Of a stretch of 64,000 nucleotides of DNA, positions 18,619 to 28,783 are shown in pieces. Source of the DNA: Pyrinomonadaceae bacterium MAG19_C2-C3. GTDB lineage: Bacteria; Acidobacteriota; Blastocatellia; Pyrinomonadales; Pyrinomonadaceae. The notes beneath the pieces were generated by a model that saw only the letters and a list, made by a program, of their open reading frames with translations, had not been told where the DNA came from and did not search any database. The stretch is from assembly GCA_024330265.1 (NCBI GenBank), contig JANDLT010000003.1, forward strand, positions 62,001-126,000, in the 5' to 3' direction. Every line of letters begins with the position of its first letter. The stretch's first letter is position 1. Both the position numbers and the translations under genes were made by a program.

Positions 18619-18718
18619 TTAACCACAGAGGCACAGAGAAAAGCCACAGAGGAAGCACGGAGAAGGCAGGTGCGTTTCTCTGCGAATCTCTGTGTCGTCT
18701 CTGTGCCTCTGTGGTTAA
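18619..18718. repeat. Inverted repeat with perfect 20-bp arms (CACAGAGG-type units)
   Basis: Arms TTAACCACAGAGGCACAGAG (18619-18638) and its complement (18699-18718) are perfect. Further degenerate units of about 8-9 nt (CACAGAGG, GCACGGAGA) fill the interior. The element lies between the TonB-domain gene and the S41-like gene, 30 bp after the stop. A longer in-frame reading of the S41 gene through it would be an artefact. Confidence 0.9.
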
Positions 18719-18767
18719 CCTGTTTTGCCCGCCATCTCGCGGCGCAGTATGGGAGAAGCGACCGGTT

Positions 18768-20153
18768 ATGCGCGTGATGATGATGTTGTGCGCGGCTCTA
18801 TGCGTCACGCTGTGGTACGAGACGCTTCGCGCGCAAAACACGTCGCACAACGTACAGGCTTCCGGCGAGGTTTCATCACGCGACGCGCCTTCAAGTCATG
18901 CTTCTTCACCACTCAATAATAGTAATGACGATAATGTTAATACTGATGTCGCGCGTCGTCTGCGTGTGTTCGATGCCGCGTGGCAGGCGATAAACGAGCG
19001 TTATTACGACGTGCGTTTGAACGGTGTCGCGTGGGAACAGGTGCAAAGTGAATTGCGCCCGCTTGCCGGGCGCGCCGGGTCGGATGAAATGCTTTATCTT
19101 GTTTTGCGGCGCATGACGGCGCGACTCCGCGATGCTCACACGCGCGTTTTTGCGAGAGACGAACCGCGCGATTGGCGCGCTCCGCGTGTGCGTTCGGTGG
19201 GTCTGGCGGTGCGCGAAATCGCGGGCGAATTTGTCATCACGAACGTCGTCGCGGATTCGCCCGCCGCGCGTCAAGGCATAGTCGCGGGCGATGTCGTGCG
19301 GAAGATTGACGGCAAATCAATCACCGATATTTTAACGGCAAAGACCGACGAAGCGAACGGTGCTTCGACGCCGCGCGCCGCACGCGCACGCCTCGTCGCG
19401 TATCTTTTCGACGGCGCGCCGGACACAATCGTCAAACTCGAAATCCTTGATAAAGACGAACGCCCGCGCGTCGTTTCACTACTTCGCACCGAACAACGCG
19501 GACGAATCGCTTTATCGGCAGCGAAGATAAACGCGAGTTACGGTGGCAAGCGGCGCACGTTCGCCGTCATCAGTTTTCCGGGCTTCACTTCAGACATTGC
19601 CGCCGCCCTCGCACGCGAGATGCGCGGGTCTTTGCGTTCGGTGGACGGTTTCATTTTGGATTTTCGCGGCAACGGTGGCGGCGAAGCCGAAGCGATGATT
19701 GATGTCGCGTCGCTGTTTCTTCCCCCGCGTCAATACTTGGGTCGCTTCATAGACCGTCGCGGGCGCGTCGCGGAAACTCTCGAAACGCGCCGTGTGATGA
19801 TGAGTTCCGCCGAACGCATCACGCCGGATGCGCGCCCCGTCGTCGTTCTAATCAGTGTCCGTTCGGCGAGTGCGACGGAAGTTCTCGTCGCCGCGTTCAA
19901 AGAAAACCGCCGCGCGAAAGTTATCGGCGAAGCGACGTGCGGTTGCGTCCTCGGCGTGCGCCGTCAACATAAACTCCCCGACGGCGGCGCGCTCCAAATC
20001 AGCGAACTCGATTTTGCGACGCCCGGCGGCACACGACTCGAAGGCAAAGGGATAGTTCCCGACGAAGAAGTCACACCGACGCGCACAGATTTTTACCGGA
20101 AACGCGACGCCGCTTTTGAACGGGCAGTTCGCGCCCTTGAATCCTCAAGTTAA
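18768..20153 (+). CDS. S41 (C-terminal processing) peptidase-like protein, catalytic Lys replaced by Cys
   Basis: An exported S41-family protein of 461 aa from the ATG at 18768. It has an N-terminal hydrophobic signal (MMMLCAALCVTLWY), a helical domain with RMTARLRDAHTRVF, a PDZ domain (about 143-225: FVITNVVADSPAARQGIVAGD), and an S41 core (VDGFILDFRGNGGG, about 292-305). The nucleophile serine is present (Ser368 in VRSASATEV). The residue 25 positions later, where CtpA/Prc carry the catalytic Lys (TFGKG), is Cys393 in EATCGCVLG. The family usually trims periplasmic protein tails; this member may use another general base or be non-proteolytic. GGGAG lies about 12 nt before the ATG. Frames open further upstream only run through the repeat. 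Confidence 0.85.
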   Translation: MRVMMMLCAALCVTLWYETLRAQNTSHNVQASGEVSSRDAPSSHASSPLNNSNDDNVNTDVARRLRVFDAAWQAINERYYDVRLNGVAWEQVQSELRPLAGRAGSDEMLYLVLRRMTARLRDAHTRVFARDEPRDWRAPRVRSVGLAVREIAGEFVITNVVADSPAARQGIVAGDVVRKIDGKSITDILTAKTDEANGASTPRAARARLVAYLFDGAPDTIVKLEILDKDERPRVVSLLRTEQRGRIALSAAKINASYGGKRRTFAVISFPGFTSDIAAALAREMRGSLRSVDGFILDFRGNGGGEAEAMIDVASLFLPPRQYLGRFIDRRGRVAETLETRRVMMSSAERITPDARPVVVLISVRSASATEVLVAAFKENRRAKVIGEATCGCVLGVRRQHKLPDGGALQISELDFATPGGTRLEGKGIVPDEEVTPTRTDFYRKRDAAFERAVRALESSS

Positions 20154-20224
20154 AATTCGCAGTTCTCGCGCGAACCGTTTATTTCACGTTAATTTCAACG
20201 CTTCGCCCGCACCCACATAACGCC

Positions 20225-21709
20225 GTGATACACATGTCTTCCCGAACCCGAAATGTCGTGACTCTGACGACCTGCGTCGTCGCGGCATTCGTGCTTTACC
20301 TTCTCTACTCTTACGACGCGACGCTTGAAATTCTCGCGGCGCGGGCGATGTCCGCTCCGACATATCGCTTCGTTATCACCATCATCGAATTCGTTTTGTG
20401 GATTGCTCTCGCGTTCGCGGTTGTACGCCTTATCACGCGCTTGCTGTTTGAGCGCATCCTGCGTCGCCGCACGGCAAACGGCGTCGAGAGTTTGCCGCCG
20501 CTTATCCAGAACGTGTTCTCGCTCTCCGCGTTTCTGTTGCTGTTCGTCTTCATCTTCAATCGCGTGTTTCCCGGCACATCGCTCGGCGCGCTGTTCACAA
20601 CTTCCGCCCTGTTCGGCGTGATACTCGGCTTGGCACTCCAAGACACGCTCGGCAACTTCTTTTCCGGCATCTCGCTTCACGCCGACCGCCCGTTTCAAAC
20701 CGGCGACGTGATTCGCGTCGGAACGTGGGTCGGCGTCGTCGAAAGCATTACATGGCGCGCCGTCAAAGTTCGCACGTTCCTCAATCACATCGTCCTCATC
20801 AGCCATGCCAACATCTCCAAAGAATCCATAGAGGTTTTTCCGCGCGACAATCTCAATGCGCGAATCGTCACCTTCGGCGGCGAATATCAGGATTCGCCCG
20901 CCCGCGTGATTCGCCACGTCCGCGACACGGTTCGCAACGCTCCGAACGTCTCACGGGAGCGCGAACCTGTCATCCGCGTGCGTCTGCTCGGTGACAACGG
21001 CGTCGAATACGAAGTCAAATACTGGTTGGAGAATTACGCCATGTTTAACGATACCGATGCCCTGATACGCCAACGCATCTGGTACGTTTTCAACCGCGAG
21101 AAATTCACCTTCCCCTTTCCGACGCGCACGATTCACGTCGAAAACTTCGACGCCATCATGCCGCCCGCCCCCGCCGCACGAACCCGCCGCCACGACGACG
21201 CCGTACACGATGCGACCTTTTTCGAGCGTCTGCGCGGCGTCCCGATTTTCGCCCCGCTCAACGACGACGAACTTTCACAACTCGCGTGCGCCGCCGTCAG
21301 CCGCATCTATGCGACGGGTGAAAACATCATCCGCGAAGGCGACGCCGGTTCTTCGATGTTCATCCTGCATCGCGGCACGGCGGCGGTCGCACGCACTATT
21401 AATAACTCCAAACACACGCTCGCCGAACTGCATCACGGAAACTTTTTCGGCGAGATGGCACTTTTAACCGGAGAACCGCGCACCGCCGACGTGACCGCGA
21501 CGGATGATGAAGTCGAAGTTCTCGAAATCCAACACGAAGCCTTGAAAACCCTGCTTGACGCCAACGATAAACTCGCGGAAAACCTGAGCGAAGTCATCGC
21601 CGCCCGTCAAATGGGTCTTGACGACGCGGCGGGTGCGGCAAACCGGAATCAGACCGAAGCCAAAACTTCTCTGCTCTCGTCAATCCGCAGGTTTTTCAAC
21701 CTTCACTGA
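20225..21709 (+). CDS. MscS-family channel fused to a cyclic-nucleotide-binding domain (bCNG-like)
   Basis: An inner-membrane protein of 494 aa. Three or four transmembrane helices (about 10-30, 45-68, 90-112, 118-140) lead into the MscS pore and beta domain (ALFGVILGLALQDTLGNFFSGISL, RPFQTGDVIRVG, PRDNLNARIVTFGG). After residue about 330 comes a CRP-type cNMP-binding domain (IREGDAGSSMFILHRG, FFGEMALLTGEPRTADV), which keeps the Glu and Arg of the phosphate-binding cassette. Such fusions are known as bacterial cyclic-nucleotide-gated channels of the MscS superfamily. The ligand (cAMP or cGMP) is inferred. Start GTG at 20225, or ATG at 20234. Confidence 0.88.
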   Translation: MIHMSSRTRNVVTLTTCVVAAFVLYLLYSYDATLEILAARAMSAPTYRFVITIIEFVLWIALAFAVVRLITRLLFERILRRRTANGVESLPPLIQNVFSLSAFLLLFVFIFNRVFPGTSLGALFTTSALFGVILGLALQDTLGNFFSGISLHADRPFQTGDVIRVGTWVGVVESITWRAVKVRTFLNHIVLISHANISKESIEVFPRDNLNARIVTFGGEYQDSPARVIRHVRDTVRNAPNVSREREPVIRVRLLGDNGVEYEVKYWLENYAMFNDTDALIRQRIWYVFNREKFTFPFPTRTIHVENFDAIMPPAPAARTRRHDDAVHDATFFERLRGVPIFAPLNDDELSQLACAAVSRIYATGENIIREGDAGSSMFILHRGTAAVARTINNSKHTLAELHHGNFFGEMALLTGEPRTADVTATDDEVEVLEIQHEALKTLLDANDKLAENLSEVIAARQMGLDDAAGAANRNQTEAKTSLLSSIRRFFNLH

Positions 21710-21745
21710 GAAAATTTAAGGATAATCCACGCAGACGTTCGATAT

Positions 21746-21774
21746 TTGACAATGACACACTCAGACTTTATCAT
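21746..21774 (+). promoter_or_regulatory. Predicted sigma70-type promoter upstream of grpE-groEL
   Basis: TTGACA (21746-21751) and TATCAT (21769-21774) with a 17-bp spacer. It would give a leader of about 225 nt to the chosen grpE start. No CIRCE inverted repeat was recognised near it. Confidence 0.6.
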
Positions 21775-22005
21775 GCTGCGCTACTCACTTGAGGATTATT
21801 TTGCTCTGGTGTTAAACCATTTCGCTTCGCAAATCTCAAGTCTGTAATGCGGAATGATAATCGTCCGTTCGCATTTCTCTCATTTCGCACTTCAATTCAG
21901 AATCAAATCGCCATGCCGCCTAACACAGATTTTACGGATTTCGTGTGGTATGTTGTGCGGCAGGTTACGCTGGCTTACGCCAAAATAAGTGAGGAGATTG
22001 TCAGA

Positions 22006-22653
22006 GTGGTAAAGACTGAAAACCAACACGGAATGGAAAACGAAGATTCGCCGAAAATTCGCGTCACAGACCGTCGCCACGCTCGTTTTGACGGCGACGA
22101 AGAAAATCACGCGGGTGACAGGGAAAATCCGGCGAGTCCTAATCTCAAACCTTCTTACGTCGAAGAACTCGAAGCCCGCGCACGCGACGCGGAAGCGAAA
22201 ACCGCCGACGTGCAGCATCGTTTCGAGCAGGTTCGTGCCGAACTCAATCATGAAACCGCCGAACTGCGCGCACGACTTCAACGCACCGCCGACGAGCGTG
22301 TGACAACGGAAAAAGCGGCGTTCATCGCGGGACTGCTGCCCGTCGTGGACAATTTAACCCGCGCCATCCAAGCCGCCGAAAGCGGCACGTCCGTTGAAAA
22401 TCTACTTGAAGGTTTGCGCGGTACGCTAAACGGTTTTGAAGCGGCACTCATGGCGGCGGGTGTCGAACCGATTCCGGCAATCGGTGAACAATTCAATCCC
22501 GAACTTCACGAAGCCGTGGATACCGTCGAAGGGACGAACGAGGGACGTATCACCGCCGAATACGGTCGCGGCTTTCGTTTAGGTGCGCGCCTTCTTCGCC
22601 CCGCCCGCGTCCAAGTCGGACGGGCGAGAGGAATTGGCTCATCGGTTCATTGA
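22006..22653 (+). CDS. grpE: Nucleotide exchange factor GrpE
   Basis: Co-chaperone that drives ADP release from DnaK. It has an acidic N-terminus, a long coiled coil (about 45-105: YVEELEARARDAEAKTADVQ), and then the core with LLPVVDNLTRAIQAAES and the beta-wing signature FNPELHEAVDTVEGTNEGRI followed by YGRGFRLGARLLRPARVQV. The GTG at 22006 is chosen because GAGGAG lies exactly 9 nt upstream and the product (215 aa) has normal length; an ATG at 21847 would add 53 unconserved residues. The last residues (GIGSSVH) are encoded by the left arm of a repeat. dnaK and dnaJ are not in the window; groEL follows. Confidence 0.9.
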   Translation: MVKTENQHGMENEDSPKIRVTDRRHARFDGDEENHAGDRENPASPNLKPSYVEELEARARDAEAKTADVQHRFEQVRAELNHETAELRARLQRTADERVTTEKAAFIAGLLPVVDNLTRAIQAAESGTSVENLLEGLRGTLNGFEAALMAAGVEPIPAIGEQFNPELHEAVDTVEGTNEGRITAEYGRGFRLGARLLRPARVQVGRARGIGSSVH

Positions 22654-22706
22654 TTCATTTACTCAATTTTTAATGAATCCTTAAACCAATGAGTCAATGA
22701 ACCGAT
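22641..22706. repeat. Octad-period inverted repeat between grpE and groEL
   Basis: Arms 22641-22659 and 22688-22706 (19 nt, one mismatch) are built of ATTGATTC-like 8-nt units (ATCGGTTC, ATTGATTC, ATTTACTC). The left arm contains the grpE stop codon. The hairpin ends about 20 nt before the groEL ribosome binding site, so it could affect relative expression of the two genes. Confidence 0.85.
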
Positions 22707-22716
22707 GACTGAATGA

Positions 22717-24369
<1,653 letters not shown>

Positions 24370-24398
24370 ACATCTTGCAAAAATATAAACCCGTTCTC

Positions 24399-24473
24399 GT
24401 TTAGAGGCGGGCTATGCCCGCCCGCGTCACGGTTGATATAACGAAGCACGGCGGGCATAGCCCGCCTCTAAAC
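24399..24473. repeat. Perfect 23-bp inverted repeat of GGCGGGC-type
   Basis: Arms 24399-24421 and 24451-24473 are exact complements with a 29-nt loop. Each arm also contains its own small palindrome (GGCGGGC-TAT-GCCCGCC). The element lies 30 bp after the groEL stop and may act as a transcription or mRNA 3'-end signal. Its GCGGGCATA core recurs at 30549-30604. Confidence 0.9.
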
Positions 24474-24624
24474 AATGTAGGATGATTGAAACTACGAAGC
24501 GTCGAACGGCGACGGCGTTCCGCGCATCTAAAATTTCGATTTGGCAAAAGAGACGCGAGACATGAAAGTTCGTAAAAAGTCTGCTTCGCTCCGCGTCGTC
24601 GTTGCTATGTTTGAAAGATTTTGA

Positions 24625-24653
24625 TTGACGATTGGGCTCTTGCCCGTTAGCTT
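24625..24653 (+). promoter_or_regulatory. Possible promoter for the ClpA-like gene
   Basis: TTGACG (24625-24630), 17-bp spacer, TAGCTT (24648-24653). The -10 match is modest, so this is tentative. The rest of 24474-24717 shows nothing recognisable. Confidence 0.35.
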
Positions 24654-24717
24654 AATTAAAGCGGCGTGGTGAGAAGCGTCGGCAATCTAACCCGTGCGTT
24701 ATTTACGAGGAACACAA

Positions 24718-26997
24718 ATGGTTGATCTCGGAACTTACAAAGATAAATTCAGTGATAGCGGCAGACGCATTTTTGAACATGCCATGCGCGAATCGCGCAC
24801 CCGCGATCAAAACTACATCGCCATCGAACACGTCATCAATGCCCTGATGAACGAAGAAGCAGAATTGATTAACGACACCTTGCGCGGACTCGCCCTCGAT
24901 TCACGCGCAATTAAAGTCGTGATAGATAAACGGCTTGAATCGCCGCGTCTGTCTTACACAGGCAAGGGTATGCGTATCTCGCCGGAGACGATTGATTTGT
25001 TCAAACGCGCGATGGACAGAGCGCGTTCACAGGGTCGCAAGACAATCGAAGCCACTGACTTGTTGATGGCACTCGCCCACCCGGACGAGAAAAGTTTATT
25101 GATTGAGATTCTCGGAAATCTCGGTGCTTCGAGTGAAGCAGTGGTCGAGAACGTGCGTTCGCGTGTTCGCAAACGTGAACAAGAAGAAGAACAGCATAAG
25201 AAGAAGTATGAACTGCCGCCTTACTTAAAGCACTTCGGAACTTCTATGAATCGGCTTGCGCGTCAGGATAAAATTCCGCCGACCATCGGGCGTGAGCGCG
25301 AGATTCAGCAGATGATAGAAATCCTTTGTCACAAAGAACGCGCTAATTCCCCTATGCTGGTTGGTGAACCGGGCGTCGGCAAAACGGCGGTCGTCGAAGG
25401 CTTGGCGCGGCTCATCGAACTCGAACCGGAGAAAGTTCCGGCGCGTCTTCGCGGGACGCACATCGTCCAACTTCAGATGGGCGGACTCGTCGCCGGAACG
25501 ATGCTTCGCGGCATGTTCGAGGAACGCATTAAAGGCATTATTGATGAAGTCAAAGAGAAAGAAAACTTAATTCTTTTTATTGACGAAGCCCACACCATCA
25601 TCGGGGCGGGGGCGGCGATGGGAACGTCGAGCGACGCGGGAAACATGTTCAAATCCTCACTCGCGCGCGGCGAACTCCGCATCATCGGCGCGACGACCAA
25701 CACCGAATACAAAGAATATATCGCGGAAGATGAAGCCCTCGCGCGTCGCTTCCGCACGGTCAAAGTTGATGAACCTTCCATCAGTGAGACGCGCGAAATC
25801 CTGTTCGGTTTGCGCCCAAGACTTGAGCGTAATTACTCGGTCACTATTTCCGACGCGGCGATAAACACCGCTTTGGAAATGGCTCCGAAATACATCCGCT
25901 CTTTGCATCTGCCCGACAAAGCAATCGGCTGGCTCGATACGGCGGCGGTCAAAGTTGAAATCAACGAACCGCAAGCGGTGGTCGAACCCAAGCATATCAT
26001 CGAAGTCATTTCGCAGGAATCGCGCATCCCGCGCGACATGATTTTCCGCGATACCAATGACCGCTTCGCCAACATGGAAGTTGATTTGGGCAAGCGCGTC
26101 ATCGGGCAGAAGGAAGCCGTACAGTCGGTCGCGCATCGTCTTCGTCTTAACAAAGGTCCCTTGAAGGACAATCATTACAAGCCGGACGGCGTGCTTCTGT
26201 TCTTGGGTCCGACGGGTGTCGGCAAAACCGAACTCGCCAAAGCGGTCGCCGAATTTATGTTTGGCGACGAAGAAAAGATGGTGCGCGTTGACCTCTCGGA
26301 ATACGGCGACGGCGTGGTCGGCATAGAGAAACTTATAGGTATGCCACGCGGCATCGTCGGCTCGGAGCGCGGCGGTATCTTGACCGAACAACTGCGCGAG
26401 AATCCTTACACCGTTCTGCTTCTCGATGAAGTCGAAAAAGCTTCGCCCTACTTGATGAATCTTTTCTTGCAAGCTTTCGATGAAGGTTGGCTCACAGACG
26501 GGCGCGGCAAGAAAGTTTATCTATCCGACGCCATCATCATTATGACCTCGAACTTGGGCAGCGAGAATTTCAAGAAGTACGAAAAGCCGCTCGGTTTCGG
26601 TAAGAAAACTCTCGGCGACATGCGCGAAATCAAAGGTCAAGTGATGAAGTCCGCCGAGACGAGATTCTCGCCGGAGTTCCGCAATCGCATTGACCAAATC
26701 GTCATCTTCTCGCCGTTGACGATGGATGAAGTACGAAGCATCGCGCAGATTTACTTGTCTCGTTTAAGCCGTCAAATGGAAGGGCAAGGCAAGTCGGTCG
26801 AAGTCACCGAAGCCGCGCTCGACCTCTTAACCTTAAAAGGTTTCAGCCCGGCTTACGGCGCGCGCTTCCTTAAACGCCACATTGATGAGCAAGTCAAACT
26901 GCCATTAACAACAATGTGGAAAACCGGCACGCACTTCAAGGTTGACGCGGCGGACGGCGAAATCAATATCACTAACTTGGACGTTGTGGTCGTGTAG
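24718..26997 (+). CDS. ClpA/ClpC-like AAA+ unfoldase without middle domain
   Basis: A 759-aa Hsp100 ATPase. A double Clp N-domain (about 1-150: FSDSGRRIFEHAMRESRTRD, ISPETIDLFKRAMDRARSQG) precedes AAA1 with Walker A GEPGVGKT (216-223) and Walker B LFIDEAHTIIGAG. There is no ClpB/ClpC coiled-coil middle domain. AAA2 has Walker A GPTGVGKT and Walker B VLLLDEVEKASP, arginine-finger region RFSPEFRNRID, and a D2-small domain. Several usually invariant spots are altered (LPDKAIGWLDTA for LPDKAIDLIDEA, and RLRLNKGPLKDNHYKPDGVLLFLG in halves). GFGKK may be the ClpP-docking loop; clpP and clpS are not adjacent. The ATG at 24718 has GAGGA 8 nt upstream and is preferred to GTG at 24694. Confidence 0.85.
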   Translation: MVDLGTYKDKFSDSGRRIFEHAMRESRTRDQNYIAIEHVINALMNEEAELINDTLRGLALDSRAIKVVIDKRLESPRLSYTGKGMRISPETIDLFKRAMDRARSQGRKTIEATDLLMALAHPDEKSLLIEILGNLGASSEAVVENVRSRVRKREQEEEQHKKKYELPPYLKHFGTSMNRLARQDKIPPTIGREREIQQMIEILCHKERANSPMLVGEPGVGKTAVVEGLARLIELEPEKVPARLRGTHIVQLQMGGLVAGTMLRGMFEERIKGIIDEVKEKENLILFIDEAHTIIGAGAAMGTSSDAGNMFKSSLARGELRIIGATTNTEYKEYIAEDEALARRFRTVKVDEPSISETREILFGLRPRLERNYSVTISDAAINTALEMAPKYIRSLHLPDKAIGWLDTAAVKVEINEPQAVVEPKHIIEVISQESRIPRDMIFRDTNDRFANMEVDLGKRVIGQKEAVQSVAHRLRLNKGPLKDNHYKPDGVLLFLGPTGVGKTELAKAVAEFMFGDEEKMVRVDLSEYGDGVVGIEKLIGMPRGIVGSERGGILTEQLRENPYTVLLLDEVEKASPYLMNLFLQAFDEGWLTDGRGKKVYLSDAIIIMTSNLGSENFKKYEKPLGFGKKTLGDMREIKGQVMKSAETRFSPEFRNRIDQIVIFSPLTMDEVRSIAQIYLSRLSRQMEGQGKSVEVTEAALDLLTLKGFSPAYGARFLKRHIDEQVKLPLTTMWKTGTHFKVDAADGEINITNLDVVVV

Positions 26998-27025
26998 CTT
27001 GCGCTCAACGATGTTTCAATAAACG

Positions 27026-27063
27026 AAAGGCTTTAAGTGTCCCGCACGCTTAAAGCCTTTTAA
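27026..27063 (+). terminator. Intrinsic terminator after the ClpA-like gene
   Basis: A 15-bp stem AAAGGCTTTAAGTGT/ACGCTTAAAGCCTTT (27026-27040 and 27046-27060, one G-T pair) with a 5-nt loop and a following TT-rich stretch. Confidence 0.88.
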
Positions 27064-27173
27064 CTTTGTAACCCATGTTTGTGCCGCTCATCCTTCTTTA
27101 GTCGTCACAAAGAAGGTTTCTGAAGCCAAACATTTCTGTTTCAGTTCCTGATACTTATCGGGGAGGTTCTAAG

Positions 27174-28637
27174 TTGAAGTCAATAATTGTCTTTCTTCTA
27201 TGTTTGACTTTTTCGTCAAGCGCGATTTCACAAACTAAGCCGGTTTTGCAAGCCAAGGGTGTGTTGGATTTCAGTGGTCAGCAACCGGATACGATTATCA
27301 CCCACAAGTTTTTGGCAGGTGAGAACAAGCTTTTGTTAGTCGGCAGTAAAACCGTCCGACTTTTGGATGTCGCTAATGCAAAGTTTTTAGAGTCCCGTCT
27401 AATAGAGATAGTAGATTTCAGCGAGGACAGAGAGCGAGTGATAAGCCCCGACGGGCGCAGAATGCTCGTCTCCGGCAACTATAATTCTAACGACAAGAAA
27501 GATAGGGTTAAGCGTTCGGCTTCTATTTGGGATTTGCAAACGGGCAAGCAGATTGCCATTTTAGATAGAGATAAACCGGTGCGTGGAGGATTTTGGAGCA
27601 AGAACGGGAAAACCCTCGTCACTTCGAGTGATCGGTTTGCTCCGACTGTGATTGATGATGCTTCGGCAGAAATTGCTTTTTGGGACGGCGAAACATTCAA
27701 ATATCGCAATTCCTTACCGGTGGATAAAGTTAACTGGTGGCATCTGAGCGATGACGGCGAAAAATGCTTCTTCACAGTGGGGACGGTCAAGAATCTTATA
27801 ATCGTAAAGGAAATAAGTTTCGCGGGCGGGTCAATCAATATCTGGGATGTAAATAGCGGAACGATGGAACAGGCGGTGGCGGCGAACGACAATAATGTTG
27901 AACGTAAAACCCGCGCTATCTCTGTCAGCCCGGACGAGAAGCATCTGGCTTTTGTTGCTCAAAGACCGAAATCGAGTGACGCGGAAAGAAGTTTGGTCGT
28001 GTGGGAAATTGATAAGAGCAACTATATATATAAACTCAAACCGAAGTACGAAATTAAACCAAGCCCTAAAATTTCCGAGTTTGGCGTTGGCTTTAGTCCT
28101 GACGGAAAGTACTTCGCTTTAGACGCAGGTAAAATTTTACAAATCTATGAAACCGAAAACGGCGAAAAGCGATTCGAGTTAAACGTTGGCTGGAACTGGA
28201 GACCTAGCTATTGGCTGAGTGATAACAAAGTTTTGCTCTACAATAATGGCAGTAAGATGAATGCTTTTGATGCTCCTACGGGCAAGCAACTTTATCAGCA
28301 AAAGTTGATCTACTTTGTTTACGAATATAAGGAGAACGAAGGAACGGGATATGAGTCAACGGTTCAAAGCGTTATAGATGTAACGGTTATAGCTATTCAC
28401 CCAAGCCGTAATCTCTTTGTCACTTACAGCAAACAATATCTCAAAGTTTTCGATTCACGCACGGGTGAAATTTTACAGACGCTTGTTTCTCCGCCGATGG
28501 ATTACAGTAAAAAGAAGCCGAAGCTAAGTGATATACCGCTAATTTCAAAAGCCGGATGGTCAGATGACGGAAGAACGCTCTATGCCATCAGTGCCGACGG
28601 GAAATCAGTTTCGCTGTGGGAACTTCTTGGAAATTGA
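27174..28637 (+). CDS. Secreted WD40-like beta-propeller protein
   Basis: A 487-aa exported protein with a clear signal peptide (about residues 1-20, ending SAISQ). The rest is made of WD40/quinoprotein-like blades: VRLLDVANAKFLE, ISPDGRRMLVSGNY, ASIWDLQTGKQIAIL, FWSKNGKTLVTSSD, INIWDVNSG, FSPDGKYFALDAGK, GWSDDGRTLYAISADG and VSLWELL at the end. No catalytic motif was seen, so a binding or scaffold role in the periplasm is likely. Start TTG at 27174, with GGGAGG 7 nt upstream. The gene is richer in A+T than its neighbours. Confidence 0.8.
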   Translation: MKSIIVFLLCLTFSSSAISQTKPVLQAKGVLDFSGQQPDTIITHKFLAGENKLLLVGSKTVRLLDVANAKFLESRLIEIVDFSEDRERVISPDGRRMLVSGNYNSNDKKDRVKRSASIWDLQTGKQIAILDRDKPVRGGFWSKNGKTLVTSSDRFAPTVIDDASAEIAFWDGETFKYRNSLPVDKVNWWHLSDDGEKCFFTVGTVKNLIIVKEISFAGGSINIWDVNSGTMEQAVAANDNNVERKTRAISVSPDEKHLAFVAQRPKSSDAERSLVVWEIDKSNYIYKLKPKYEIKPSPKISEFGVGFSPDGKYFALDAGKILQIYETENGEKRFELNVGWNWRPSYWLSDNKVLLYNNGSKMNAFDAPTGKQLYQQKLIYFVYEYKENEGTGYESTVQSVIDVTVIAIHPSRNLFVTYSKQYLKVFDSRTGEILQTLVSPPMDYSKKKPKLSDIPLISKAGWSDDGRTLYAISADGKSVSLWELLGN

Positions 28638-28783
28638 TATTTCTCCCATACCGCATGTTGCAAGAAATCTTCTTACAGTGTCCCTTCAGAACACGACGGC
28701 GTAAGGTGCGTTTGTAATCAATAGTCATCCCCACTAAAGTCACCGCTCCAACGCACACTCCGAATTTTGCATCTCTAAAAACT

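Noticed and set aside
18288-18767. Longer N-terminus for the S41-like protein
   Set aside because: The extra 160 codons run through the preceding gene in another frame and through the inverted repeat; the signal peptide begins at 18768.
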